NCBI GenBank assembly: GCA_022511225.1
Contig: JAFLRZ010000001.1
Coordinates: forward strand, 62,001 to 126,000
DNA length: 64,000 bases
Reading direction: 5' to 3'
From: Eubacterium sp.
GTDB taxonomy: Bacteria > Bacillota > Clostridia > Oscillospirales > Acutalibacteraceae
The position numbers and the translations under genes are program-made. A model generated the notes under the pieces. It saw only the letters and a program-made list of their open reading frames with translations. It was not told the DNA's origin and searched no databases. Within the stretch, counting starts at the first letter, position 1. Every line of letters starts with the position of its first letter. Positions 47,779 to 56,910 of this stretch are shown one piece after another.

Positions 47779-48447
47779 TCAAAATATAGTAACTTCTTCA
47801 GTAACTGGATTTGCGTTTATATTGTTTTCGTTATCACTTTCCAAATAATACCAAACATCTGATATATTTACGTAAATAGATTCAATATATTGGTAGTTTC
47901 CATTTCTTAATACATATTCTGTTATTATTGCAAACTCTTTACTTTCTTTTATAACCGCTTCTACGGTTTCAAAATTTTTTGAATCCGGTTTTGAAGCATT
48001 TTCATCTTTAACGTCTATATTCAAATTAAATAGTATAAATTTGTTACTATCAAGACCATTACTAAATTCATATACTTGACAAACATTTTCGTCAACATAT
48101 TCAAGTGCTGTATAAATACTATTATTAAGGTATATTTTTCTCATGTCCGAAATATCGTTTTTCACATCTTTATGTTGAACAATAACACATCGTTCAGGCT
48201 TTTCAAAAGCTTTTATAACAGTAGCATAATTATTGTTTACAACTGTATTGCCCGAAAAATCCATTTGTATAGCTTCGTGTTTTTGAAGCCAATCGTAGCT
48301 TTCCTGCTTAAACTCCATTTTAGTTTCTTTATTCATTGCTTCATAATCAATACCAAGTCCTATTATTTTTTCCAGTTTCAACTCAGCAGCAAGAAAAAAG
48401 ATTTCACCATTAGTCAATTCGATATTTTTGAAATTTTCTTCAAACAT
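47779..48447 (-). CDS. Unrecognised T7SS-locus protein
   Basis: A 222-residue protein with a mixed alpha/beta pattern (ELTNGEIFFLAAELKLEKIIGLGIDY, then repeated beta strands such as RCVIVQHKDVKNDISDMRKIYLNN and FAIITEYVLRNGNYQYIESIYV). It has no signal or membrane helix. By size and by its position among WXG100 genes it could play the part of an EspG-type substrate chaperone, but I do not recognise the family and this is inference only. Confidence 0.6.
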   Translation of the reverse strand: MFEENFKNIELTNGEIFFLAAELKLEKIIGLGIDYEAMNKETKMEFKQESYDWLQKHEAIQMDFSGNTVVNNNYATVIKAFEKPERCVIVQHKDVKNDISDMRKIYLNNSIYTALEYVDENVCQVYEFSNGLDSNKFILFNLNIDVKDENASKPDSKNFETVEAVIKESKEFAIITEYVLRNGNYQYIESIYVNISDVWYYLESDNENNINANPVTEEVTIF

Positions 48448-48449
48448 AA

Positions 48450-48737
48450 TTACGCCTCCATTTGTAATAATAATTGATTTTCTGTATCTTCATAATCATT
48501 CACAATAGACTTTATAGTTTCCGAATAATCTATAATAAAATCATATAAAGTTTCAAACTGCTTTTTTACAAATAATATCTTTGCAGCAAAGGCAATCTCA
48601 GCTTTGCCATGCCACTCAACACCAAGATTCAAAATAAGGTTTTCGATCATATTCATATTTTCATTCAACTCAAAAGCAACTTCTGTAATGGAATTCGCCT
48701 TTTCTTTTAGTTCTTCTGTATCAACAAATATATTCAC
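48450..48737 (-). CDS. WXG100 family small protein
   Basis: A 95-residue helical hairpin with the turn GVEWHGKAEIAFAAK (WxG) and a second helix KKQFETLYDFIIDYSETIKSIVNDYED, a fair match to WXG100. The probable start is a GTG with a distant GGAG. It lies 2 bp upstream of the unrecognised 222-residue gene. Confidence 0.75.
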   Translation of the reverse strand: MNIFVDTEELKEKANSITEVAFELNENMNMIENLILNLGVEWHGKAEIAFAAKILFVKKQFETLYDFIIDYSETIKSIVNDYEDTENQLLLQMEA

Positions 48738-48820
48738 GAATAATTTTCACACTCCTAATTTAAAATTTCTGTAAAATAACTAATAATTTAGTTCCTTTAC
48801 AGAAACTTTAAAGAAATTCT

Positions 48821-48845
48821 CTCCTGCGGATTATCTCCGCAGGAG
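48821..48845 (-). terminator. Internal hairpin after the main WXG100 gene
   Basis: CTCCTGCGGA pairs perfectly with TCCGCAGGAG around 5 nt. On the minus strand only a weak U-tract (AGAATTTCTTT) follows. It may be a partial terminator or a 3'-end stabiliser that raises the WXG100 transcript relative to downstream genes. Confidence 0.6.
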
Positions 48846-48856
48846 ATTTTCCTCAA

Positions 48857-49156
48857 TTAACCGCCAAAGCTATTCATCTGTGAAGCAAGAGAAGAGTCGA
48901 GTTCTGCCATCTGTGCTGCTGATATATCCATAAGCTTTGCATAGTCCTCCAACATCTCAGCAAACTGAGTAAAGGTACCCTGCATGCTCTCATACTTTGC
49001 AAGAAGAGCATCCTGAGCATCACCCTTCCAAACATCATTAAGATTTGTCATAAGTGATCTCATTTTGTTCATAGCTTCCTCGTGTTCAGCCTTATAACCT
49101 CTGAGCTCTGTAGCCTTACCCTTGAGCAAATCAGGTGTAATCTGAATAAGTGCCAT
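48857..49156 (-). CDS. WXG100 family protein, EsxA-like
   Basis: The 99-residue protein starting MALIQITPDLL has the canonical turn LNDVWKGDAQDALLAKYESM (WxG) and no cysteine. It is the best WXG100 match in the locus. I choose the ATG at 49156, nine bases after AGGAGGTG, the strongest ribosome binding site of the operon. A GTG 12 bases earlier overlaps that site. With the hairpin after it, this suggests the most abundant secreted WXG100 protein, the EsxA equivalent. Confidence 0.9.
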   Translation of the reverse strand: MALIQITPDLLKGKATELRGYKAEHEEAMNKMRSLMTNLNDVWKGDAQDALLAKYESMQGTFTQFAEMLEDYAKLMDISAAQMAELDSSLASQMNSFGG

Positions 49157-49214
49157 AGTAGTTTTCACCTCCTAAAAAATATTTTATCCTCATAGGTATT
49201 AAACCTTTAAAGAA

Positions 49215-49523
49215 CTAACTGTTATCTGATGCATCAATTTCTGCTCTCATCTCTTCAATTTGTGCATCAAGCTCATTGCTTTTCATTGTATTAAACAATT
49301 TCATTAAATCATCAAGTGAGGAATTTGCTGTATTAATATATTGCTGAATACCTGAAATTTGCAGCAAAAACTTATCTGCAACTTCCGACTGCCACGACTC
49401 TCTGATAATTACTACACTCTTGTTTAAATATGTAACCATATTGCTTAGCAAATCGGATATTTCATTTACTTTTAGTGAATAATGATTCAACATATCGGCA
49501 AATATAATTTTTTCATCAGACAT
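49215..49523 (-). CDS. WXG100-like small protein
   Basis: A 102-residue helical hairpin with RESWQSEVADKFLLQISG (WxS variant) at its turn and an acidic C-terminus. It is encoded 3 bp downstream of another helical small protein. Confidence 0.75.
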   Translation of the reverse strand: MSDEKIIFADMLNHYSLKVNEISDLLSNMVTYLNKSVVIIRESWQSEVADKFLLQISGIQQYINTANSSLDDLMKLFNTMKSNELDAQIEEMRAEIDASDNS

Positions 49524-49526
49524 ATT

Positions 49527-49832
49527 TCATTCTCCTTTATTTGCAAAAGCTGAGAACTTCTGTTCTGCATTTCCAAATTCTTCAGCCACGCTAATACTGT
49601 TAATACAAAGTTTTGATATATCTTTAAGTGAATCTGCATATTTAGCAATATCAGTCGAAAAAAATTTTATTCTTTCGGTTATTTCTTGATTGCTACTGCA
49701 AATAAAGGGTCGTTTTATCTTTTCTTCTGTAAAATCTTGTATTTCTTTATCAAGCCCTAATAATTGTTCACTAAACAACTTATATTTTTCAGCAATTTCT
49801 AATAATTCAGTCGCTGTAGGTCTAAGTACCAT
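49527..49832 (-). CDS. Helical small protein of the T7SS locus, divergent WXG100-like
   Basis: A 101-residue predominantly helical protein in which the central turn (KRPFICSSNQEITERI) lacks the WxG motif. Length and neighbours suggest a degenerate WXG100-type partner of the adjacent protein. Confidence 0.6.
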   Translation of the reverse strand: MVLRPTATELLEIAEKYKLFSEQLLGLDKEIQDFTEEKIKRPFICSSNQEITERIKFFSTDIAKYADSLKDISKLCINSISVAEEFGNAEQKFSAFANKGE

Positions 49833-49842
49833 AACAATTCTC

Positions 49843-50097
49843 CTATCTAATAATCAAATAATCACCGTTAAAAACGCCAAGATTTTCAAGCGTTTCTCCG
49901 TTTTGCATTTCCCTCATATTAAGTTTTGGAATAATTAGCTTTGTTTTCATTGTTTGATACATTAAATCAGGATTAAATGAAATAATTGTTTGTACAATAT
50001 CGTCAATAACCTTTTCATATTCCAAATCTGCAGGAAGCTCTAAGTCGTATGCAAACGACATTTTTTCATCAGTTAAAGTAATAATTACCTTTGACAT
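49843..50097 (-). CDS. EsaB/YukD-like ubiquitin-fold protein
   Basis: The 84-residue protein begins with a beta hairpin (SKVIITLTDEKMSFAYDLELPADLEYEKVIDDIVQTI) and ends with GETLENLGVFNGDYLIIR, the ubiquitin-like pattern of YukD/EsaB. EsaB is a conserved cytoplasmic component of Firmicute T7SS. It lies two genes downstream of the EssC-like ATPase, as expected for such loci. Confidence 0.82.
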   Translation of the reverse strand: MSKVIITLTDEKMSFAYDLELPADLEYEKVIDDIVQTIISFNPDLMYQTMKTKLIIPKLNMREMQNGETLENLGVFNGDYLIIR

Positions 50098-50109
50098 ATT
50101 ATACCTCTA

Positions 50110-50703
50110 CTATTCCTTATTACTTTCATCGTTGATAGCCGTAGAAATTTGGGACATCGCAACACTCTCGAAACTAGAATTAACTTTATCTGCTACATCA
50201 CCGGAGTTTGTCTGCGCCTTTTCAAAACTATCAATATCTATACCTTCTAAAGCTAAGATAGACATATTAACACTTTGATATCCTTTATTTACTAAATCCG
50301 CAAGCCCGTCAACATTGATGTCATCGTCTTTTGCTTTTTCAAGAATTCCAGCAAATGCAGAATTATCCGTGACTGATTTTTGGTAAATTTTAGATTTTGC
50401 AACAAGACTATTTATCCTGTTAATACTTTCTTTTTCTGCATCAGAATACATTTCAGGAGTCTTAATAACAGTTTGAAGCAACGATTCAAAGAACTCGTTA
50501 ATTCGATTTACTGCAGCTGATGCGTTTGTATAACACGACATAACCATTTCATATTCCGGTGAAGCAAGCAAATCAACATCTTCAGAAAGTTCATTTCCAA
50601 GCAGCTTTAAGCGATAATTAATCTCTCCCGCTTCCTTTGAGGCATAAAGAAAATTGGTTACAGCTATCTCCAAATTTTCAATGTTAACATTAATTTTACT
50701 CAT
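50110..50703 (-). CDS. Unrecognised helical T7SS-locus protein
   Basis: The 197-residue helical protein begins like a long WXG100 domain (MSKINVNIENLEIAVTNFLYASKEAGEINYRLKLLGNEL) and continues with further amphipathic helices. No membrane segment or known motif is seen. It lies directly downstream of the EssC-like gene (8 bp), so a role in the export apparatus or as substrate is likely. Confidence 0.65.
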   Translation of the reverse strand: MSKINVNIENLEIAVTNFLYASKEAGEINYRLKLLGNELSEDVDLLASPEYEMVMSCYTNASAAVNRINEFFESLLQTVIKTPEMYSDAEKESINRINSLVAKSKIYQKSVTDNSAFAGILEKAKDDDINVDGLADLVNKGYQSVNMSILALEGIDIDSFEKAQTNSGDVADKVNSSFESVAMSQISTAINDESNKE

Positions 50704-50711
50704 AAAATCAC

Positions 50712-53700
50712 CTACATAAGCTTAATTTTTTCGCAATTACCATTAAAGAACTTCCATGCATTGCCTTTTTCACAATTTGCTTCTTTTTCAGAATAATTTA
50801 AATTGTTTTTAAAGAAGCTATTTACTGAAGGAGAGCCATCAATTGCTAAACCATTTTGGTATTTAACTATTGTATTTGTTAATGGTTCAAGATCACATAG
50901 TTTTGAAATATCACCCGTTCGTCCTGCAGCAAATAAAATTACACCTAAATTCTTTGCAAGTCTAGCAATATTGTTCATCATATCTCTTGATTGATTTTCC
51001 GCATTTTCAACAAATTCATTAATGTCATCAATAAAAATACATATTTGTTTCTCAGACTGAATAAACGAAACAGGATCATATCCATCTTCATTTTTTGCAG
51101 CGTTTTGAGCATTTTGCCTCTTGTTTAGCATTTGAACAATTTCATCAATAGCATTTGAAACTTGTTCCTCATTTTTGCCTGCAGCATACATTTGTGCGTA
51201 ATCCAAATAGTTGGCAAAAGCTCTCTTTTCACTGTCAAAAAGATAAATTAAATTGTCATCATTATTAATTATGTCAATAATCTTACAGAGTAAATCACTC
51301 TTGCCCGAACCTATTGAACCACTAATCAAACAGCAATACGACTGCTCTAAATCTATAAAATCTGTGGAAATACTTTCGTAATTTATTCCGATAGGAATTC
51401 TATTTCTTTGGTTGTATGCATTTTTCATTTCGAGCATATCAACAGCATTTGGCATAACCGGTACTCGTCTTGGTAAAAATCCTTTCCAGTTTTCTGCCAT
51501 ATCATTACTCAAATTTTTAATGTTATTTGATCGCTCAATTTCTGTATTTCCTAATGTATACAGCGCCGTCTGGAATTCTACAGGAGTTGCGCTTTTATAC
51601 AGAGCTCGTCCCTGATTTCTTGGAATTGATTTACATTCCATTCTGCCTACAATTGTTGGATAATCACCTTTATCCGTAAGCTCAAAAGCTACTGCTCCTT
51701 TAATATTTTGAAGCACCTTAAAACGCACACCTGAAGTAGAATTAGCTGTATATATTAAATACACACCATAGGTTGCACCCTCTCGAGCAATTCTTATTAA
51801 GGTATCTTCCATTTCGGGATACATATCAAATATAGGAATAATGTTATCAATAGCAACTATTATTGCAGGCAATTTACCTACTGATTCCCTATACGCAGAA
51901 AGAGAGCTTACAACATTATTTAAAAATAGCTTTCTTCTACTGTTTATTTCGTCATTAATAAGCTTTTGGAATTTTTTAAACTTTTCTTCATCAGTATCAA
52001 GAATGACATCACCAACATGCGGCATATTTGCGTAGGCACTCATACTCCAGCCTCCGCAGTCAATGATATATGCATTAACGTCTTCAGGTGTATATAGACT
52101 GCATATAGATGTCATCATAGTTTTTAGCAAGGTGGTTTTTCCTGTACCTGTTGCGCCATAAATTCCATAGTGACCATCGCTTGCAAAATCAAGGCACAAT
52201 GTTCCTTGTTGCTGAAGTTCAGGTGTATCAAATTTACCGATAGGGATTTTTAACCATTCAAGACAATTATCTTCCCATTTCTCTCCATCATACCTGCCGA
52301 GATCCGACACAATCTCATTAAATTCCAATGTTTCAGGTAATTCATCAAGCCATGGACCTTGTAATTGTTCAATTCCGTTTTGTTCTGCTAAATAACATAT
52401 GTAATTATTAATTGCTTTAAGTTCGTCAACATCAGACTTAAACCTTGTTTTTTCATCAATAACGGTTTTTATACGTTCTCCATTTAATGCGACTACTCTG
52501 ACCTGATTTCCCGAAGATACTTTTTCTGTACGGTCACCAAGATATGGTGCGCCGCTCCAATATGATTGGAGTTGTTCATAATACTCGAAATTACCTATTT
52601 TCACATATGCACGACCTGCTTGTGTAATCATAGCAGCATCAGGCATTTTGAGCATTTCACGGCTATCGCCAACATCTTGAACCTTTAAGCAAATTCTAAA
52701 ACGAGAGTTTGAATCAATTTGATCGTCAACCACACCTGTGGGCTTTTGAGTTGCCAAAACCAAATGAATGCCAAGAGTACGACCAACTCGAGCAACGGAA
52801 ACAAGACTTGACATAAATTCTGGCTGTTCCTTTTTTAATTCTGCAAACTCATCAGCAACAATAACAAGGTGAGGCAACGGTTCGGTTACCTTACCTTCGT
52901 GATATAATTTTTGATACTTATCAATGTTGTTGACGCCAACACTATCAAAAATTTCCATTCTCCTTTTATTCTCTCTTTCGAGAGAAATAATGGAACGTTT
53001 GATATTTGTACCAATATTAGTGATTTTACCAACAACGTGCGGCATATCCTCAAGCAAATTAGCCATACCGCCGCCTTTGTAATCTATGATTACAAAATTA
53101 ACCTCATAAGGATGGTAGTTAACACACATTGATAAAATCCAGGTTTGTAAAAGTTCACTTTTACCTGATCCTGTTGTTCCAGCTACTAAACCGTGAGGAC
53201 CGTGTTCATCCGTACTGCTTTTATTCTCACGAATATTTAAACTAAAGGTCTTATCACCCGCAAGAACTCCGATAGGTGCAGCTAAACTTTGGTAGGCTTT
53301 GTTGGAATTCCATCTTTCAAGAATATTCAACTCTTCAATGGTTTTAACTCCATATCCTTGAAGGAAAGTTACACTTGAAGGTATTTCCGCTTGAACGGCA
53401 TAACCCTTAAGTTCTATTGCTGACATTCTTCGTGCAAAGGCATCAAATTTTTCAGCAGAATATTCATCTTTTGTAAAAATAAATTTACTGTTAACCTTAC
53501 TTTTCCAATAGGCAACAGGGTTGTCCTGCATTTCAATAATGTATTCACAAGCAGGAGGTAATGAATATATATCATCAAAAAGGAACAGCGATGTAACACC
53601 CATTTGCGGATTATTTGTTAAAAGATTAGCCATTATTTCTTCATTTTCGAGTAGCCTTTTTGAACCCAAAACAAAAATGTAGTAAGGGATAGGAAGATGT

Positions 53701-55253
53701 ACTTTCCTATATACATTATCCTTCATTTCCCTTTTTCTTGTTTTAAGCATATCATTAAAGCCGTCGCAAATTGCATGGGCATCTTCTTTATTAAAAGCGA
53801 TATAACGCATTTGCTTATTATCGTCCCAAGTATGCGGCAGCCATCTTAAATCTGCCCAATCATCATATTCTTCTTCATCAAATATGCCTACAACTTTAAC
53901 ATCGGTATAACAATGAAGAGTCGTAAGAGAAGTAATCATATTCTTCACTTGTTCGATTACTCTTTTCCTGTTTCCAATAACGCCAATTGTACTATTTTGA
54001 GCAAGAGAAACTCTTACAGGAATATTATCAACATACTTAGACTCCTCAACAAGCATTGCAGACATTTGCTTAGCATCATCGTCTTCGATTTCAATTCCGT
54101 ATGCTTCGCTGCGGTCTTTAACTTTTACGCAAAGTTCCTCATATCCCATTCCCAAGCGTACATCAAGAAAGTCCCTGTCAGAAGGCGTACGTTCCCAGAG
54201 ATTTCTATTAAGCTTTTCAGTTGTTATTATGCAATCCGCAGGAGAAGGATTTTCATCACTAATGATTTTTTGCTGCTGGTTAGCAACAGAAAATATTCTC
54301 GCCCTTTGCTCATTCAAGTAGTCTGCAAATCTTGCCTCTCGAAGTTTTGCATATGTTTGGGATTTTTTCTTATTTCTACTACTTGTTGAGGTCTGACTCG
54401 CAATACTTGTTGCAGGCATAACGAGCATTGATGCCCTTGCTGCAACCATTGCGGCAGAAGCAGCACCTCCCATAAACATACTGCTTCCAACCATTGCGGC
54501 AGAATTCGCAATAGAACTCAATAATCCCCTCTGTTTTTCATATTTCTGTCCTTTTGAAGGAGGTGACGCAAGTATAATGTCATCGTGTGGCATCTCTTCT
54601 TGTGTTCTTGGCGAACGCTGATAAATAGGTCTTTCTCCCATCACATAAGCACTGCCCTTTTCATTTGTAACAGCACTTGGAAGAAAATTAACCGTAACGT
54701 CTTCACCTGCATTAAGAACAGTAAGTTTACCACTCTCAAGCTTAAAGGTATAATTAAAAATATGTACCTCGTCACCGGTTGATATTTTGCTCTTATTAAC
54801 CTTTAAATTATTAACATATGTTCCATTAGTGCTTCCATTATCTTCAATATAGTAAACACCGTTCTTGCGCTTAATAACACAATGCTTTGAAGATACAAAC
54901 TGATTTTTTATTGATATATTGCACTTGTCACTTCGTCCAACTGTTATAGAAGCATTGTGCGGCAGCTCTATTTTTTCATTTAATTCAGTTGCTTCTTCAG
55001 AAATATATAAAAGCGTTAAGGGATCTGCGGCAATCATATGTATACCGATAATGTCTTTACTAAAATCAAAATTCGTTTTGCCCTTGTCTTTGATTGTTAA
55101 TATGCCTTTATTCTTTAAAGTTAATTGTGAGGATTTATAATCCTCACAATTAATAGTATCCTTTGACGATGAACCGATTGTTAACTTTCCACCATCTTCT
55201 AATCTTTTTTGTGTGAAATGATTTTTATAAATAAAAGATATAATATAATTCAC
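50712..55253 (-). CDS. essC: EssC-like FHA-FtsK/SpoIIIE ATPase, T7SS motor
   Basis: This 1513-residue motor has an N-terminal FHA region. Residues 1-90 look FHA-like, and a clear FHA domain at about 98-175 has GRSDK, SSKH and NGTYVN. A hydrophobic Ala/Met-rich segment at about 246-285 follows, then three FtsK/SpoIIIE ATPase domains with intact Walker A motifs: AGTTGSGKSE (about 688), GATGTGKTT (about 1034) and GSIGSGKSD (about 1313). Walker B runs include LVIVADEFAEL and CIFIDDINEF. It powers export of WXG100 substrates. FHA domains read phospho-threonine, which fits the kinases and PP2C of this operon. EsaA, EssA and EssB partners are not seen. Confidence 0.95.
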   Translation of the reverse strand: MNYIISFIYKNHFTQKRLEDGGKLTIGSSSKDTINCEDYKSSQLTLKNKGILTIKDKGKTNFDFSKDIIGIHMIAADPLTLLYISEEATELNEKIELPHNASITVGRSDKCNISIKNQFVSSKHCVIKRKNGVYYIEDNGSTNGTYVNNLKVNKSKISTGDEVHIFNYTFKLESGKLTVLNAGEDVTVNFLPSAVTNEKGSAYVMGERPIYQRSPRTQEEMPHDDIILASPPSKGQKYEKQRGLLSSIANSAAMVGSSMFMGGAASAAMVAARASMLVMPATSIASQTSTSSRNKKKSQTYAKLREARFADYLNEQRARIFSVANQQQKIISDENPSPADCIITTEKLNRNLWERTPSDRDFLDVRLGMGYEELCVKVKDRSEAYGIEIEDDDAKQMSAMLVEESKYVDNIPVRVSLAQNSTIGVIGNRKRVIEQVKNMITSLTTLHCYTDVKVVGIFDEEEYDDWADLRWLPHTWDDNKQMRYIAFNKEDAHAICDGFNDMLKTRKREMKDNVYRKVHLPIPYYIFVLGSKRLLENEEIMANLLTNNPQMGVTSLFLFDDIYSLPPACEYIIEMQDNPVAYWKSKVNSKFIFTKDEYSAEKFDAFARRMSAIELKGYAVQAEIPSSVTFLQGYGVKTIEELNILERWNSNKAYQSLAAPIGVLAGDKTFSLNIRENKSSTDEHGPHGLVAGTTGSGKSELLQTWILSMCVNYHPYEVNFVIIDYKGGGMANLLEDMPHVVGKITNIGTNIKRSIISLERENKRRMEIFDSVGVNNIDKYQKLYHEGKVTEPLPHLVIVADEFAELKKEQPEFMSSLVSVARVGRTLGIHLVLATQKPTGVVDDQIDSNSRFRICLKVQDVGDSREMLKMPDAAMITQAGRAYVKIGNFEYYEQLQSYWSGAPYLGDRTEKVSSGNQVRVVALNGERIKTVIDEKTRFKSDVDELKAINNYICYLAEQNGIEQLQGPWLDELPETLEFNEIVSDLGRYDGEKWEDNCLEWLKIPIGKFDTPELQQQGTLCLDFASDGHYGIYGATGTGKTTLLKTMMTSICSLYTPEDVNAYIIDCGGWSMSAYANMPHVGDVILDTDEEKFKKFQKLINDEINSRRKLFLNNVVSSLSAYRESVGKLPAIIVAIDNIIPIFDMYPEMEDTLIRIAREGATYGVYLIYTANSTSGVRFKVLQNIKGAVAFELTDKGDYPTIVGRMECKSIPRNQGRALYKSATPVEFQTALYTLGNTEIERSNNIKNLSNDMAENWKGFLPRRVPVMPNAVDMLEMKNAYNQRNRIPIGINYESISTDFIDLEQSYCCLISGSIGSGKSDLLCKIIDIINNDDNLIYLFDSEKRAFANYLDYAQMYAAGKNEEQVSNAIDEIVQMLNKRQNAQNAAKNEDGYDPVSFIQSEKQICIFIDDINEFVENAENQSRDMMNNIARLAKNLGVILFAAGRTGDISKLCDLEPLTNTIVKYQNGLAIDGSPSVNSFFKNNLNYSEKEANCEKGNAWKFFNGNCEKIKLM

Positions 55254-55269
55254 ATTATTTCTCCGAAAT

Positions 55270-56895
55270 TTACTTTTTTACTTTAACAGATTTGATTTCG
55301 CTCCAAGAACCGTAAACAGTTCTTGTCTTTCCATTAACTTTTACTTTTTTATAAGCTCTTACCTGAACATAATATTTCTTACCTTTTGTTAGCTTTGAAA
55401 TATTTGCACTGGTGGTTGAGCCTTTCTTCACTGTATAAGATCTTGTCTTTTCTGACATAGTACTTGATGTTGATATCTGAATTTGGTATCCTGCTGCATT
55501 ACTTACTTTTTTCCATTTGAGCTTCATATTTCCCTTTTTAGGAGATGATACAGAACTTAAACTTCCTTTTGTTGGCGCAACAATGAATTTAATTCCTTCT
55601 TTTTTAGCATATTTTTCTGCAGCACTGCCTTTATAGCCGGCAATATAATCTGTAGCATAATAACCGTAGTCCCAAAATCCTATAGCCCGATTTTTTATAG
55701 TTTTTACAGATGAAGGTATAGTCATACCGCCCATTTTTCCGTTTTTATCTGAAGAAAAAGAAATACAAGCATCATTTATTTTTGTAACACTATTAGGTAT
55801 ATCGAGACTATTTACAAAAGTGGCAAAAAATGCATGTTCTTCGATTGAAGTAACACTGTTTGGAATTTTTACATTTTTTAATTTCCCGCACTCTTGAAAA
55901 CAGCGCTTTGGAATTACTTTGACCTTTCCCGGTATTGATATTTGTGTAATGCTACTGCCATAAAAAGCCGCTTCTCCTAAACTAGTAACAGTTTTTGGTA
56001 ATTTTATACTTTTTAAACACGAGCCATTAAAAGCCATTTTGCCTATTGTTTTAACACCTTTGGCCAATTTCAATTCCTTTTTCGCTCTAGGATAATAAAT
56101 CAATTTAGATTTACTCTTGTTATATATAGCACCGCTATAAGAAGAATAGTTCTTATTTGATTTATTAATTGAAATAGACTTGATTTTGCTTTTGAAATCA
56201 CTATTATAACTGTTTAAACCAAAAGTTTCCGAAGAAATAAAAGTTACACTTGCAGGAATACTTAAAGAAGTAATACTAGTTCCCTCAAATGAATCTGAAG
56301 AAAATTTTTTTACACCATTAGAAATGGTTACTGTCTTAAGATTGTGACATTCATCAAAGCAACTTTTTGGTATAGTTTCTACATTTTTTGGTATTTTAAT
56401 AGAACGCAATGAACTGTAAGAAAAACAATACTTTCCAATTTTTTTTAATTTAGCCGGTAGATTTATTGATTTAATATCAAGACCGTGAAAAGCGCTGTCC
56501 CCAATTGTTGTTAATGTAGATGGCAAAGAAATCACTTTGGAATTCTGCTCACGATTAGAATCATCTGTTTCATAGAAATCATACCATCCCCAAGGTGGAT
56601 CGAAAGCATGGTTTCCTATACTCGTAACACCTTCTTTAATTGTTATTTTCTTTGCTTCTAATATCTCGTCAATCCACGGAGGAATATATCCGTTATCATA
56701 ACCCTCATAACGCTTATACGAATACATTTTACCTTTTCCACTAATAATAATTTCTTTTGCAGATTTATTATAAGTATATGTTAAATTATCACCGCATTTA
56801 ATCGACCATTCTTCCGAAAATGCAGAAAAATTGCATATAACAAATGAAGAAATTAATATTATTACTGATAAAACTAAACTTATTACTCTTTTCAT
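55270..56895 (-). CDS. Secreted BspA-type leucine-rich repeat protein with FN3-like C-terminus
   Basis: In the 541 residues, a Sec signal peptide (MKRVISLVLSVIILISSFVICNFSAFS) is followed by about 10 LRR_5-type repeats (pattern SI-IP-SVT-I---F---). The C-terminal domain resembles fibronectin type III (MKLKWKKVSNAAGYQIQISTSSTMSEKTRSYTV ... VKVNGKTRTVYGSWSEIKSVKVK). BspA-type proteins act at the cell surface in binding host or other cells. It lies inside the T7SS operon, just upstream of essC, although it would use the Sec route. Confidence 0.88.
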   Translation of the reverse strand: MKRVISLVLSVIILISSFVICNFSAFSEEWSIKCGDNLTYTYNKSAKEIIISGKGKMYSYKRYEGYDNGYIPPWIDEILEAKKITIKEGVTSIGNHAFDPPWGWYDFYETDDSNREQNSKVISLPSTLTTIGDSAFHGLDIKSINLPAKLKKIGKYCFSYSSLRSIKIPKNVETIPKSCFDECHNLKTVTISNGVKKFSSDSFEGTSITSLSIPASVTFISSETFGLNSYNSDFKSKIKSISINKSNKNYSSYSGAIYNKSKSKLIYYPRAKKELKLAKGVKTIGKMAFNGSCLKSIKLPKTVTSLGEAAFYGSSITQISIPGKVKVIPKRCFQECGKLKNVKIPNSVTSIEEHAFFATFVNSLDIPNSVTKINDACISFSSDKNGKMGGMTIPSSVKTIKNRAIGFWDYGYYATDYIAGYKGSAAEKYAKKEGIKFIVAPTKGSLSSVSSPKKGNMKLKWKKVSNAAGYQIQISTSSTMSEKTRSYTVKKGSTTSANISKLTKGKKYYVQVRAYKKVKVNGKTRTVYGSWSEIKSVKVKK

Positions 56896-56910
56896 TATGC
56901 TTCACTCTCC

